Assembly: GCA_027886865.1 (NCBI GenBank)
Contig: JAPCJR010000016.1
Coordinates: 1-48,845 of the forward strand
Length of the DNA stretch: 48,845 nt
Direction: 5' to 3'
Source of the DNA: Nitrososphaerota archaeon
GTDB lineage: Archaea; Thermoproteota; Nitrososphaeria; Nitrososphaerales; UBA183
Part shown: positions 15,824 through 23,672 of the stretch, in pieces
How the letters are laid out: each line of letters starts with the position of its first letter
Position numbering within the stretch: position 1 is the first letter of the stretch
Position numbers and translations under genes: made by a program
The notes under the pieces: generated by a model
What the model was told of the DNA's origin: nothing
What the model saw: only the letters and a program-made list of their open reading frames with translations
Database searches by the model: none

Positions 15824-18268
15824 ATGACCGCTTCCGGAAGTCGCATCCCCGTCGTCGCAGGGGCGGTCATGATTCTGTGCTTGGTCTTCATCATCACCCC
15901 ATTCGCGGCGCACGCCTTGCCTTCAAGGACTCCGGAGGTGAAGGTCGTCCCGACGGAGGTCTGTTCCTGCGCGGCAAGCGCGCCCGGCATGGCCCCGGGG
16001 GCGGCGCGGTTCCAGCCAGGCATCCCGCCCGGGTCCGCCTACTACGACGAACAGATCGGCCTGACCTTCACCCAGAACTTCAAGTCAATCGAGTACAACG
16101 TCACCGCAGTGGAACAGACAGACCCCGGCATCGGCGACGGACCCGCGTCACTTGTCAACGGTCTTTCCAGCAGCGGCTACTGGTACCAGGTGGGGGTGTC
16201 CTGGGATTGGTCGCCGGGACAGAACCCCGGGACCGGGTTCGACATGAACTACGAGGTCTTCGACGCCGCCGGGAATTCCATCTTCCCGAACAATGGACAG
16301 GGCGGCGTCGCGGCCTTCTCCGGCCCGGTCAACGCTGGGAACTTGATCCTCCTCGACCTCTATTTCTCCAACTCCTCCCAGAGCGTCGTGATGCTAGCCG
16401 AGGATACCGAGACCGGTGCAGTCGCATCGGAGAACTACTCGAACATGGGGTCTACGTACTTCATCGGACTTCCCGGCTCCGTTGCCAACTCCAACGGCTA
16501 CTTCACCGGCCTGATGACGGAGTGGTACCATGGCGCGCCCTACTACGCTGATGAGGCGGAGGTCACCTACTCCGACCCACACTCTGCTCTCTCCTCCGCA
16601 TGGATGTGGATGGACGAGTTCAACGGGAACACGCTTCAAGCAGTCTTCGCTGCTAACACCTCCGCGCCAATCTCCTACGGCGACCCGACGAAACTGCAGG
16701 AGTTCTCCTTCAACGGCACCACCGAGTACGCCGACGCCTACGAGTTCATCACCGGCTCGCTGACGAACGGGACCGGTCAGGCTTCACAGGGGGTCCCGCT
16801 CACGCTCTCATTCTCGGTTCTTGGCGGCGGCACCGGATACTCCTCGCCGACGCTGACCTACGTGTCAAACGGGACATTGTATACCGTCCCGCTTACAGAA
16901 TCGGCGGCGGTCTACTATGCCGACCCGGGGACGAGCTGGAACGTCTCCGCCACCTTGGGTGGTTCGACGGTGAACGAGAGGTGGGAGACGGGCCAGCTGG
17001 CTTACGGCGTGGCCAACTCTTCGGAGACGGTGCAGTTCGTTTATTACAATCAGGAGTATGTGATGTTTGGATTCACTGTCCTGGGAGGGGGATCGGGGTA
17101 TTCGCCGCCGACGGTCACCTACGAATCCTTCGGGTCTTCTGCGACGACGCCCTTGGGCGCGGGGGTGTGGGCCGATGCCGGTTCTAGATACCAGTACTCG
17201 AACCCGCTACCCGGCTCGACCGCTACCGAGAGATGGTTCGCGATATCTGAGGGTTCCATAGGTTCGTCTCATCAGATAATCGCCGTCTACTATCATCAGT
17301 ATCTCGCCACCTTTGACGTATCCTTCAAGAACACCGAGATCTTCCCCGGACTCGCGCTCAAGTCGGAGTCGGCCGGGCAGCCGTACTCCGCGACGGTAAT
17401 AAGCGGGACTGACAAGGAGTGGCTCGACTCAGGGGCTGCCTACTCGGTGGCGCAATCTTACTCGCTGGAGAGCGGTCAGAGGCTGATCACGAATGGGACC
17501 ACCAGCGGGGAAGTACTCACCAGCTTCATGGTCGCTCTCGTGTACCAGCACCAGTTCTACATCGGCATCTTGCAGAACGTCGCAGGCGGAGGGACGGAGT
17601 CCCCACAGTCGGGGTGGTACGACTCGGGGTCGACCCTTCAGATAGAAGCGACGCCGGCTGCTGGGTGGCAGTTCGAGGGTTGGCAAGGCGTCGGTTCGGA
17701 CTCTGAGTCGGGGTCTAACCAGGCGCTATCCCTGACGGTAGGACCGGGCGCGCCATCGAACGAAACCGCGGTATTCTACCCCGGGGTCGTGATTGATGCG
17801 GACGGCCCCGATTCCGTCTCATACAACGACGGTCCGAGCTCGGGAAGCTTGGCTGGTGGTAGCTCGACTGAGGTCTACGTCCCGCCGTCTTCGATACTGA
17901 GTCTGACAGCGTCCAACTCCGCACCCCTGACCACGTTCGACGGATGGAGCGGGGTGGGAAACTCCACCGGCACCACGGCTTCGCTTGTGGTAAACGGTCC
18001 CGCGACGATCACATCTGACTCAGGATATAACTTTGGGGGCATCATCCTGGCGTTGGGAATAGCCCTGGTTGCCATCGCGGCTACGCTTGCGCTCATAAGG
18101 AAAAGGTGGTCGACCAGCGTATCGGGGCACGCCAGCGATAGTACAGACGGCCGGGCCTCTCCGGAGCACCCTGACGTTGCCGATTCGTTTAATACGGGAA
18201 AAGTCGCATTCATAATCCACCGGCAAGGTCCACAACGAGACACCGGCGGTCGTGCATACCTTCAATAA
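15824..18268 (+). CDS. large membrane-anchored surface protein with internal repeats
   Basis: 814 residues. A signal peptide spans about 10-31 (VVAGAVMILCLVFIITPF). Residues about 60-320 form an N-terminal beta-rich domain full of Gly, Ser, Asn and Tyr, including SSGYWYQVGVSWDWSPGQN. Then come at least two related units of about 90 residues, each with FSVLGGGTGYSSPTLTY-like starts and ERWETG or ERWFAI ends, followed by a more divergent unit. Near 575-620 and 660-710 are segments like bacterial InlB-type repeats (GWYDSGSTLQIEATP, GWQFEGWQGVGS). A C-terminal helix (about 735-757) followed by RKRW and a hydrophilic tail anchors it with the bulk outside. Many N-x-S/T sites are present. The function is unknown; adhesion or a surface enzyme is possible. 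Confidence 0.75.
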   Translation: MTASGSRIPVVAGAVMILCLVFIITPFAAHALPSRTPEVKVVPTEVCSCAASAPGMAPGAARFQPGIPPGSAYYDEQIGLTFTQNFKSIEYNVTAVEQTDPGIGDGPASLVNGLSSSGYWYQVGVSWDWSPGQNPGTGFDMNYEVFDAAGNSIFPNNGQGGVAAFSGPVNAGNLILLDLYFSNSSQSVVMLAEDTETGAVASENYSNMGSTYFIGLPGSVANSNGYFTGLMTEWYHGAPYYADEAEVTYSDPHSALSSAWMWMDEFNGNTLQAVFAANTSAPISYGDPTKLQEFSFNGTTEYADAYEFITGSLTNGTGQASQGVPLTLSFSVLGGGTGYSSPTLTYVSNGTLYTVPLTESAAVYYADPGTSWNVSATLGGSTVNERWETGQLAYGVANSSETVQFVYYNQEYVMFGFTVLGGGSGYSPPTVTYESFGSSATTPLGAGVWADAGSRYQYSNPLPGSTATERWFAISEGSIGSSHQIIAVYYHQYLATFDVSFKNTEIFPGLALKSESAGQPYSATVISGTDKEWLDSGAAYSVAQSYSLESGQRLITNGTTSGEVLTSFMVALVYQHQFYIGILQNVAGGGTESPQSGWYDSGSTLQIEATPAAGWQFEGWQGVGSDSESGSNQALSLTVGPGAPSNETAVFYPGVVIDADGPDSVSYNDGPSSGSLAGGSSTEVYVPPSSILSLTASNSAPLTTFDGWSGVGNSTGTTASLVVNGPATITSDSGYNFGGIILALGIALVAIAATLALIRKRWSTSVSGHASDSTDGRASPEHPDVADSFNTGKVAFIIHRQGPQRDTGGRAYLQ

Positions 18269-18289
18269 TTTCGCGTACGCGGGAAGCCT

Positions 18290-19453
18290 GTGTCATTCGC
18301 CGCGACGTCCTTCAGGGAGATCACCCGCGTCGACAGGTCAGCCTTCAGCCTGCCAGCTGGACTCAGAGGGGGAGCTTTTGTCTCCGCCCCGCTGCTCCTG
18401 GGAGTCGTCACCGGGCAGCAGGAACTCGTCTACGTGACGCTCGGGGCGCTCTTCCTCACCAACACTGAAGGGCCGCGTTCAGTGTCAGCCCCTCTGCGGG
18501 TTCTCTTTGTGGCGTGCTTCGTCGAGGCGCTTGCCTTTGGCCTCGGGACCCTCGCTGGGACGACAGGCCTGGTCGCCATCCCGCTGATGATGGTAGGCGT
18601 CTTTCTCCCGTTGATGTTTGGGGCGTATCCTAGATGGGCACTCGTGGCGATGTTCACCGCCATATTCTTCGCAGTGGGGGTGGGCCTTCCAGGAGGCTCG
18701 GTCGGAGCCTCAGGCAGCAGGCTGGTCTTCTCATTGGTTGGGTCCTTCTGGGGCTTCGCCGGCGTTGCGTTGCACCGGTTCATCGCGCGCCCAAGGGCGA
18801 CGGGAGTTACCGTCGGGTCTGCTTCTGCGGGTTCAACCAATAGTGGCTCAGGCGCCCCTCACCTAGGCGGACCGTGGGCGCAGCCCGAGGCCTTCAAGCA
18901 CGCCGTCATCGTCGGAGTCGCCTCTGGCGTCGGAATCTCCATAGGGTTGGCGCTGGGACTTCCGAGGGATTTCTGGGTAGTTGTCACGATAATCCTCGCG
19001 GTACGACCGAACATCAATGCGACGGTCAGCTTCACTTCGATGATCGTCTTGGGGACTGTGGTCGGGGCAACGATGGCGGCTTTCGTCACCCTTGGGATAA
19101 CGAACGACTATCTGCTCTGGACGCTGCTGTTCCTGTTCTCGGTTGGGCAGTTCGCCACCAGGGGCATGAATCTCGGACTTACGCAGGTCTTCAACACTCC
19201 GTTCCTGATCATACTTCTCAATATCCTGTACCCAGGAGAGTGGCAACTAGCCGAAGTAAGGATTCTGGACGTCGTGATTGGAGGAGCTATAGCGGTGCTG
19301 ACGGTCTATCTTCTCGGTATCAAACGCAAACAGCAACCGGCCGCGCCCCTCACTCAAGGAGTTCCACCGGCAACCCCAGGAACCGGCCGTAGCGTCGGGC
19401 GGCGGCTTCGACGGCGCTCATCCCGCTGCTTTTCACAGATGAAAACGGCCTGA
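18290..19453 (+). CDS. FUSC/YccS-like membrane transporter
   Basis: 387 residues with a GTG start. Two blocks of hydrophobic helices (about 25-165 and 205-345) are separated by a Ser/Gly-rich linker (GSASAGSTNSGSG). The second block holds LGLPRDFWVVVTIILAVRPN and TVSFTSMIVLGTVVGA, which match the FUSC-type fold of aromatic acid or fusaric acid exporters. The substrate is unknown. The last 35 residues or so are low-complexity and basic and overlap the convergent winged-helix gene by 104 bases, so that tail is probably not a conserved domain. It lies 21 bases after the surface protein gene on the same strand and may share its transcript. Confidence 0.8.
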   Translation: MSFAATSFREITRVDRSAFSLPAGLRGGAFVSAPLLLGVVTGQQELVYVTLGALFLTNTEGPRSVSAPLRVLFVACFVEALAFGLGTLAGTTGLVAIPLMMVGVFLPLMFGAYPRWALVAMFTAIFFAVGVGLPGGSVGASGSRLVFSLVGSFWGFAGVALHRFIARPRATGVTVGSASAGSTNSGSGAPHLGGPWAQPEAFKHAVIVGVASGVGISIGLALGLPRDFWVVVTIILAVRPNINATVSFTSMIVLGTVVGATMAAFVTLGITNDYLLWTLLFLFSVGQFATRGMNLGLTQVFNTPFLIILLNILYPGEWQLAEVRILDVVIGGAIAVLTVYLLGIKRKQQPAAPLTQGVPPATPGTGRSVGRRLRRRSSRCFSQMKTA

Positions 19454-20420
19454 AAGCAATGGAAACCCGGTTTTTCTTCAGGATGCGTCTCCAGGTACCC
19501 TGAACCAGCCCATCCACGACCACGGTGGGACCCAGGACCGTAAAGGGGTCTGGCGGCGTTTCCAGCTGAGCCGGGACAGCTGCACTTCTATCAGCGTAAC
19601 CGACGAGGAATTCGTCGTACTCGGGTAGAAGGTGTGCAGTCTTGGTTGTGTCCAACTCCAGGACCTCGGGGGACATCCAATAAGTCGTGGCTCCGACTGA
19701 CTCTCTTGACAGATGCGTGGACGCCATCTCCAGCCCGGACCTTGCGTCAGAGGCGCCTAATCCCGACCACCAGGAGAAATCCTGGAGAGTCGCCGGTCCG
19801 TGGCTCACGAAATACCGGTGCGCGAGCTCCTCCAGGGCCTTTTCCCGCCCCAGACGCTTCCCTCGGGGGACCCATTCATCTAGCAGCGCGAACGTCGGCT
19901 GTCTTCCTCTGCGAGCCCCGAGGCACAGCAATCCCTCGTGCGCGAGCCTCCACAGGATCTGGAGGCCTCGCTGGTTCGGAGTTGATATTCCGGCCGACTG
20001 CAGCACCCCGTACATCTCCGTGCGGGAGAGTTGCCTGCCTCCCCGCAGGGCGTCGGTGAGCAACTTCTCGCTGCGGGCGACGACTGAGTCGTCGATGCCG
20101 AATTGACGCATGCGATGCTTGGCGCCGGCGATTACACGCGGTGCGAGCAGGTCGAGCATCCAGTGAACGTCCGTGGCCGCGACTAGGTGCAGTGTACCAC
20201 GCATGGGCCAGGTCCTGACAATCGTCCGGTCAGAGATGGCGCGCTCGACGCGCGACTGGGAGACGTCGGTCATCCGTAGTCCAACTGCCCAGAGCGCGCC
20301 AAGAAGCGCCTGAGCCTGGACGGCGCCGAGCGAGGCCACGACACCCTCGGGTGTATTGAACCTGGAGCGCGCAATCTGTTGTCGGATCAGCCTGTGGCGG
20401 GCGACGTCTCGCGGGTTCAT
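19350..20420 (-). CDS. winged-helix protein of the AlkZ/YcaQ (HTH_42) DNA glycosylase family
   Basis: 356 residues, close to the family length. The pattern ends each section with known landmarks: ARHRLIRQQI at the start, GAVQAQALLGALWAVGLR (Gln35-x-Gln37), RTWPMRGTLHLVAATDVHWML (about 69-89), GAKHRMRQFG, and the C-terminal WRRILKKNRVSI. In bacterial AlkZ the QxQ motif, and in YcaQ (AlkX) a QxD motif, is catalytic in removing bulky or crosslinked bases. The QxQ form here resembles AlkZ. That would make it a repair glycosylase for crosslinking or alkylation damage. This function is inferred from the motif. It overlaps the FUSC gene end to end. Confidence 0.8.
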   Translation of the reverse strand: MNPRDVARHRLIRQQIARSRFNTPEGVVASLGAVQAQALLGALWAVGLRMTDVSQSRVERAISDRTIVRTWPMRGTLHLVAATDVHWMLDLLAPRVIAGAKHRMRQFGIDDSVVARSEKLLTDALRGGRQLSRTEMYGVLQSAGISTPNQRGLQILWRLAHEGLLCLGARRGRQPTFALLDEWVPRGKRLGREKALEELAHRYFVSHGPATLQDFSWWSGLGASDARSGLEMASTHLSRESVGATTYWMSPEVLELDTTKTAHLLPEYDEFLVGYADRSAAVPAQLETPPDPFTVLGPTVVVDGLVQGTWRRILKKNRVSIAFRPFSSVKSSGMSAVEAAARRYGRFLGLPVELLE

Positions 20421-20570
20421 GCAGGCGACACGCCGCAGCTAGCCTCCCGTATTTAGCACGGCGCGAACTCCCCACGCGACTGTCGGACGAGCGTCGCTTT
20501 GCGCTCGATCCTGGTCCTGGGTAACAAATGTTGAATAAGTTGGCCCGACCTATCCACGCCGGCGCCAATA

Positions 20571-20804
20571 ATGGTATCAGACGATCGCGAGTTCCAGAAG
20601 CGGAAAGAAGAGCTTGAGGAGAGGGTGGGAAGGCTCGAGGCGGAGAGGATTACGCTGATATCAGAAGTCGAGTCTCTGCGCGAGAAGCGCACCCTGCTCG
20701 ACCTTGACAAGAAGGCCCACGCTCTCCAGGACACTGTCGACATGCTGAGAAAGGAGAAGGAAGACCTCGAGGGTCAGATCTCCTCCCTCGAAAGCTCGCC
20801 TTAG
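20571..20804 (+). CDS. short coiled-coil protein
   Basis: 77 residues, almost wholly a predicted coiled coil with heptads of Leu, Ile and Val separated by Lys, Glu and Arg (RKEELEERVGRLEAERITL onward). No other domain is seen. No enzyme residues are present, so a structural or adaptor role is likely. It ends four bases from the convergent zinc-ribbon/coiled-coil gene, which carries a similar coil, so the two might pair. The ATG start follows an AT-containing stretch at about 20525-20540. Confidence 0.65.
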   Translation: MVSDDREFQKRKEELEERVGRLEAERITLISEVESLREKRTLLDLDKKAHALQDTVDMLRKEKEDLEGQISSLESSP

Positions 20805-20808
20805 AGAG

Positions 20809-21231
20809 CTATTTCTCTTCGAGCTCGGCCTGAAGGCCGTCCCTGTCGGTCTTGAGCTGCTTTACGTGCTTCTCCAGCTGGCGCACCTCGGCTTCAAGGC
20901 TCGCTATGACGCTGTCCCTAAGCTGCCTGCCTAAGGCCTCCTCTTTCTGGAATTTCTCCTTCTTCAGCGTCTCGATCGCCTCGTCAAGACCTTCTGCTTT
21001 GACCTTGTTGTCCTCCGCCTCCTTCTTCAGGCGAGTGTATTCCGCCTCAGGAACGAGAAGATAGTGCACCCTGCCGAGGACCCGAGGGAAGGTGGTGTCG
21101 CACCGGGGGCACCTGAACATCCCGACATCCCTCTTGATGATGCCGCGCTCTCCCTGCTCTGGCTCGACGACCACCTTGTACACTCTGTCGGGCGAAGAAA
21201 CAGCGGCCTTACAGTTCGGGCATGCCGGCAC
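20809..21231 (-). CDS. zinc-ribbon plus coiled-coil protein
   Basis: 140 residues from GTG at 21231. Two CxxC pairs, CPNC near residue 4 and CPRC near 42, probably form a zinc ribbon. They are followed by VLGRVHYLLVPEAEYTRL and a long charged coiled coil (about 60-140). Similar small Zn-ribbon/coil proteins occur in archaea without a firm function. The start is chosen because the TATA-like box at 21254-21263 predicts transcription from about 21232. A GTG two codons upstream (21237), or a longer frame from 21333, is less likely. Confidence 0.65.
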   Translation of the reverse strand: MPACPNCKAAVSSPDRVYKVVVEPEQGERGIIKRDVGMFRCPRCDTTFPRVLGRVHYLLVPEAEYTRLKKEAEDNKVKAEGLDEAIETLKKEKFQKEEALGRQLRDSVIASLEAEVRQLEKHVKQLKTDRDGLQAELEEK

Positions 21232-21253
21232 AACCACGACAGTAGTAAGGGTT

Positions 21254-21263
21254 GCATTTATGC
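21254..21263 (-). promoter_or_regulatory. TATA-like box of the zinc-ribbon gene
   Basis: GCATAAATGC on the minus strand is itself a near-palindrome, centred about 27 bases before GTG 21231. Confidence 0.45.
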
Positions 21264-21283
21264 GCGCCGGCGACGGCCGCGGG

Positions 21284-22894
21284 TCAACCGACCCTACCGC
21301 GATACACCTTCGCCCAGACCAGTGCGCTCGCAATCAACCCGACCGCTCCCGTGCCGATAAGGACATAGGCGTAGGTGAGGCCCTGGCCTCCCGGTCCCGG
21401 AAAGCTCAGGGTGACCGCGGACACGTTGTTCAGCACCGTGAGGACGCCGGCTGTACGGGTCACGTTGTCGAAAGTACCGCCGATGTCGTAGCTCCCCTGG
21501 GGAAGATAGAACACCGCCGTCCCACCGAAACCCGACCTCGCCTGGCTTATCGTATTGTTGCCTGACGAGACGGTAAGGTTCGTGCCCAGAGTTGCAGCGC
21601 CCGCCACGACGGTAGTTACGACCACCTTGCTGGAGTTGACCTGCAGCGTAACGTACGAGTACGCCGAGGGTATCAGGACCGCCTGCGTCTCCCCACTGAG
21701 CAGGGAGAGACCGATTGTCAACGGGTACTGGGTCGCCGTGAGGAAGATCAGGCCCCCCGCTGAGGCAGACTCTTTGACGTCGGACCCTAGCTGGAAGGCG
21801 AGCTCGGAATCGGTGAAATGCGAACCCCAGGGCGCCGCAATTACGTCCACAGCCGCCGGTCCGACCTGCAGCTGGCTGGCCGAGTACATCTCTACCCCTT
21901 GCTCCAGATACATCAGGTAGACCTGCCGCGGCCACGTCTGCGTCGAACTTCCCAGCGTCGAGGAGAGGGTGAAACTCGACGAAGGAAGGCTCGAAGAAGC
22001 GCTGCAGTCCGCGAGCGATATCCAGCCGGTGCTGTTGCTCGGTATCAAAACAGGGGCCTCTGCAGCGGCCAGACCACCCGAGCTGTCGAAGAACGCCCTG
22101 AGCGTGAACCGTCCTGGGCGCATGTGGAGTAGCGTCGTGATAGGAGAGGAGGTGGCGTTTGAGCTGGAGATGGGAACGGCGGTCGAGCTCGCGACCTCCA
22201 TGTCCCTCGAGATGACAGTGGAGGTGGCTCCACTGGTGTAGGAATAGTCCTGGTGCAGCTCAACCCAGAAGTTGAACGGGGTGTTCAGCTGGGCTTTCGC
22301 GACGATATCGACGTTGCTACCGTTCAACGCCACCTGCATATCCCCCGTGCCGAGAGAGGCCGGCAGCGGGATAGACACCGTACCGGGGGTCGCACTGCCT
22401 ACGGCGCAGGCAAGAAGGTCGTAGGCGTCCGAGGACACGGTCGTGAAGTTCATCGAGAGCTGGCCGGCGCCGGAGAGTTGGTATTCGGTCATGTTGAGAG
22501 GCACCTGTGTGTGACCGACGACCAGCAGGGGTATGGATGCCACAGTCTGGCCTGTCTGCAAGAGTATCTCGGCGAGAGTCCAAGTCCCCCGACCATCCGA
22601 ACCGGAGAAAGTGTACAGCACTATCGGAGCCCGAGGCTCAACGGGGGCGGATGCGACCATGGTGCCGTTGGGGTTTGAGAGCGCGATTACGTAAGGGGAC
22701 TGGGAGTCTGACATGACCCAGAGCGCGTCTCCCGCGGTGTAGACCGGTACACCGGATGCGGTGGGGGCCAAGCTACCGGGACTGTATCCGAGCTCTATGG
22801 CAGACAATGGCGAGGGCTGGGCGGCCGCCGTGTACAGTGGCTGGGCACACAAGAACGCGCCGACGAGCAGCAGGAGGATTAGTTTACCGCGCAC
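21284..22894 (-). CDS. large exported membrane-anchored protein, last gene of the MoxR operon
   Basis: 536 residues. A signal peptide spans about 4-25 (LILLLLVGAFLCAQPLYTAAA). A long Ser/Thr/Gly-rich beta-type ectodomain with N-x-S/T sites follows, then a C-terminal helix (about 510-530, YAYVLIGTGAVGLIASALVW) with a short basic tail (KVYRGRVG). The bulk is therefore outside the cell. Segments such as GFGGTAVFYLPQGSYDIGGTFDNVTR resemble carboxypeptidase-regulatory-like or Ig-type beta sandwiches. It overlaps the preceding membrane protein gene by 11 bases and so belongs to the same operon as MoxR and DUF58. The function is unknown; it is a likely client or structural part of that system. Confidence 0.75.
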   Translation of the reverse strand: MRGKLILLLLVGAFLCAQPLYTAAAQPSPLSAIELGYSPGSLAPTASGVPVYTAGDALWVMSDSQSPYVIALSNPNGTMVASAPVEPRAPIVLYTFSGSDGRGTWTLAEILLQTGQTVASIPLLVVGHTQVPLNMTEYQLSGAGQLSMNFTTVSSDAYDLLACAVGSATPGTVSIPLPASLGTGDMQVALNGSNVDIVAKAQLNTPFNFWVELHQDYSYTSGATSTVISRDMEVASSTAVPISSSNATSSPITTLLHMRPGRFTLRAFFDSSGGLAAAEAPVLIPSNSTGWISLADCSASSSLPSSSFTLSSTLGSSTQTWPRQVYLMYLEQGVEMYSASQLQVGPAAVDVIAAPWGSHFTDSELAFQLGSDVKESASAGGLIFLTATQYPLTIGLSLLSGETQAVLIPSAYSYVTLQVNSSKVVVTTVVAGAATLGTNLTVSSGNNTISQARSGFGGTAVFYLPQGSYDIGGTFDNVTRTAGVLTVLNNVSAVTLSFPGPGGQGLTYAYVLIGTGAVGLIASALVWAKVYRGRVG

Positions 22895-23672
22895 GCGCGA
22901 CCCCCCAGATCACCCCCACCAGCGCTAGCGCCGGCGCCCCGAACACCCAGAGGTCGCTGCTGGTGAAAGAGTTGGCGGCCAGCTCCCAGCCGATCGCGGC
23001 TACGGTCCCCACGACGGCGAAGACGAGAACGCCGTTTCGATTAGGGGGGGCGTTGCTCCCCTGCGAGACGGCGTATACGATCATGACGAGGTAGAGCGCC
23101 ACTCCTGCCGCAGACACTTCGTAGGGAATGGAAGGAGTGAGTATGCTACCGAAGACCGCTGCGAGCAGAAGCTTCGAGACACCCATCAGCCCGTCGAACT
23201 GGGTATAGGAGGTCGTCGCACTCGCCAGGAAGGTGAGCGACGCAAAGATGGCGGCGACGGAAGGAATCGTCGCTGAAAGCGTCGGTTGCTGGCGCATCTT
23301 GGACGCCAGCTTGTACACGGCGAAGGGAAGGAAGGCGATCATGAAGGCCGTCGGCCAGGCCCATATTATCTGCCCGGCGATGCCGAGGTAATACGTCCCG
23401 CCGTACGCTACGGAGAGGAGTATGAAGATCGGGAACGCTATTATCTCGAGGGTGAAGACGTCCAAGACCCAGAGGAAGCGAGCCCTCCTGAAGCGGGGAA
23501 CCACCATCACGAGCAGCAACCTGGCCACTTGCGTGTTGAGGATTATCATCTCCACGGTCGTGTCAGGATAGAACCTGGGGTTCTGATAGAACCAGTGTAG
23601 GAAGGAGAGATAGATGTAGGAGAGAGGGACAATCGAGGCGAGCATGAAAGCCCACGTGACGCGCGAGGTCAT
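22884..23672 (-). CDS. multi-span membrane protein in the MoxR-DUF58 operon
   Basis: 262 residues with seven or eight hydrophobic segments, starting with VTWAFMLASIVPLSYIYLSFL and ending with LWVFGAPALALVGVIWGVARAR. No catalytic motif stands out. The start ATG overlaps the stop of the DUF58 gene as ATGA, and the end overlaps the next gene by 11 bases. In other MoxR operons, membrane proteins sit at this place and hold the extracytoplasmic part. No family name can be given safely. Confidence 0.75.
   Translation of the reverse strand: MTSRVTWAFMLASIVPLSYIYLSFLHWFYQNPRFYPDTTVEMIILNTQVARLLLVMVVPRFRRARFLWVLDVFTLEIIAFPIFILLSVAYGGTYYLGIAGQIIWAWPTAFMIAFLPFAVYKLASKMRQQPTLSATIPSVAAIFASLTFLASATTSYTQFDGLMGVSKLLLAAVFGSILTPSIPYEVSAAGVALYLVMIVYAVSQGSNAPPNRNGVLVFAVVGTVAAIGWELAANSFTSSDLWVFGAPALALVGVIWGVARAR

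Noticed and set aside
15802..16551. 249-residue Arg-rich frame within the surface protein gene
   Set aside because: Shadow frame; the surface protein frame has a signal peptide and runs on to a membrane anchor.
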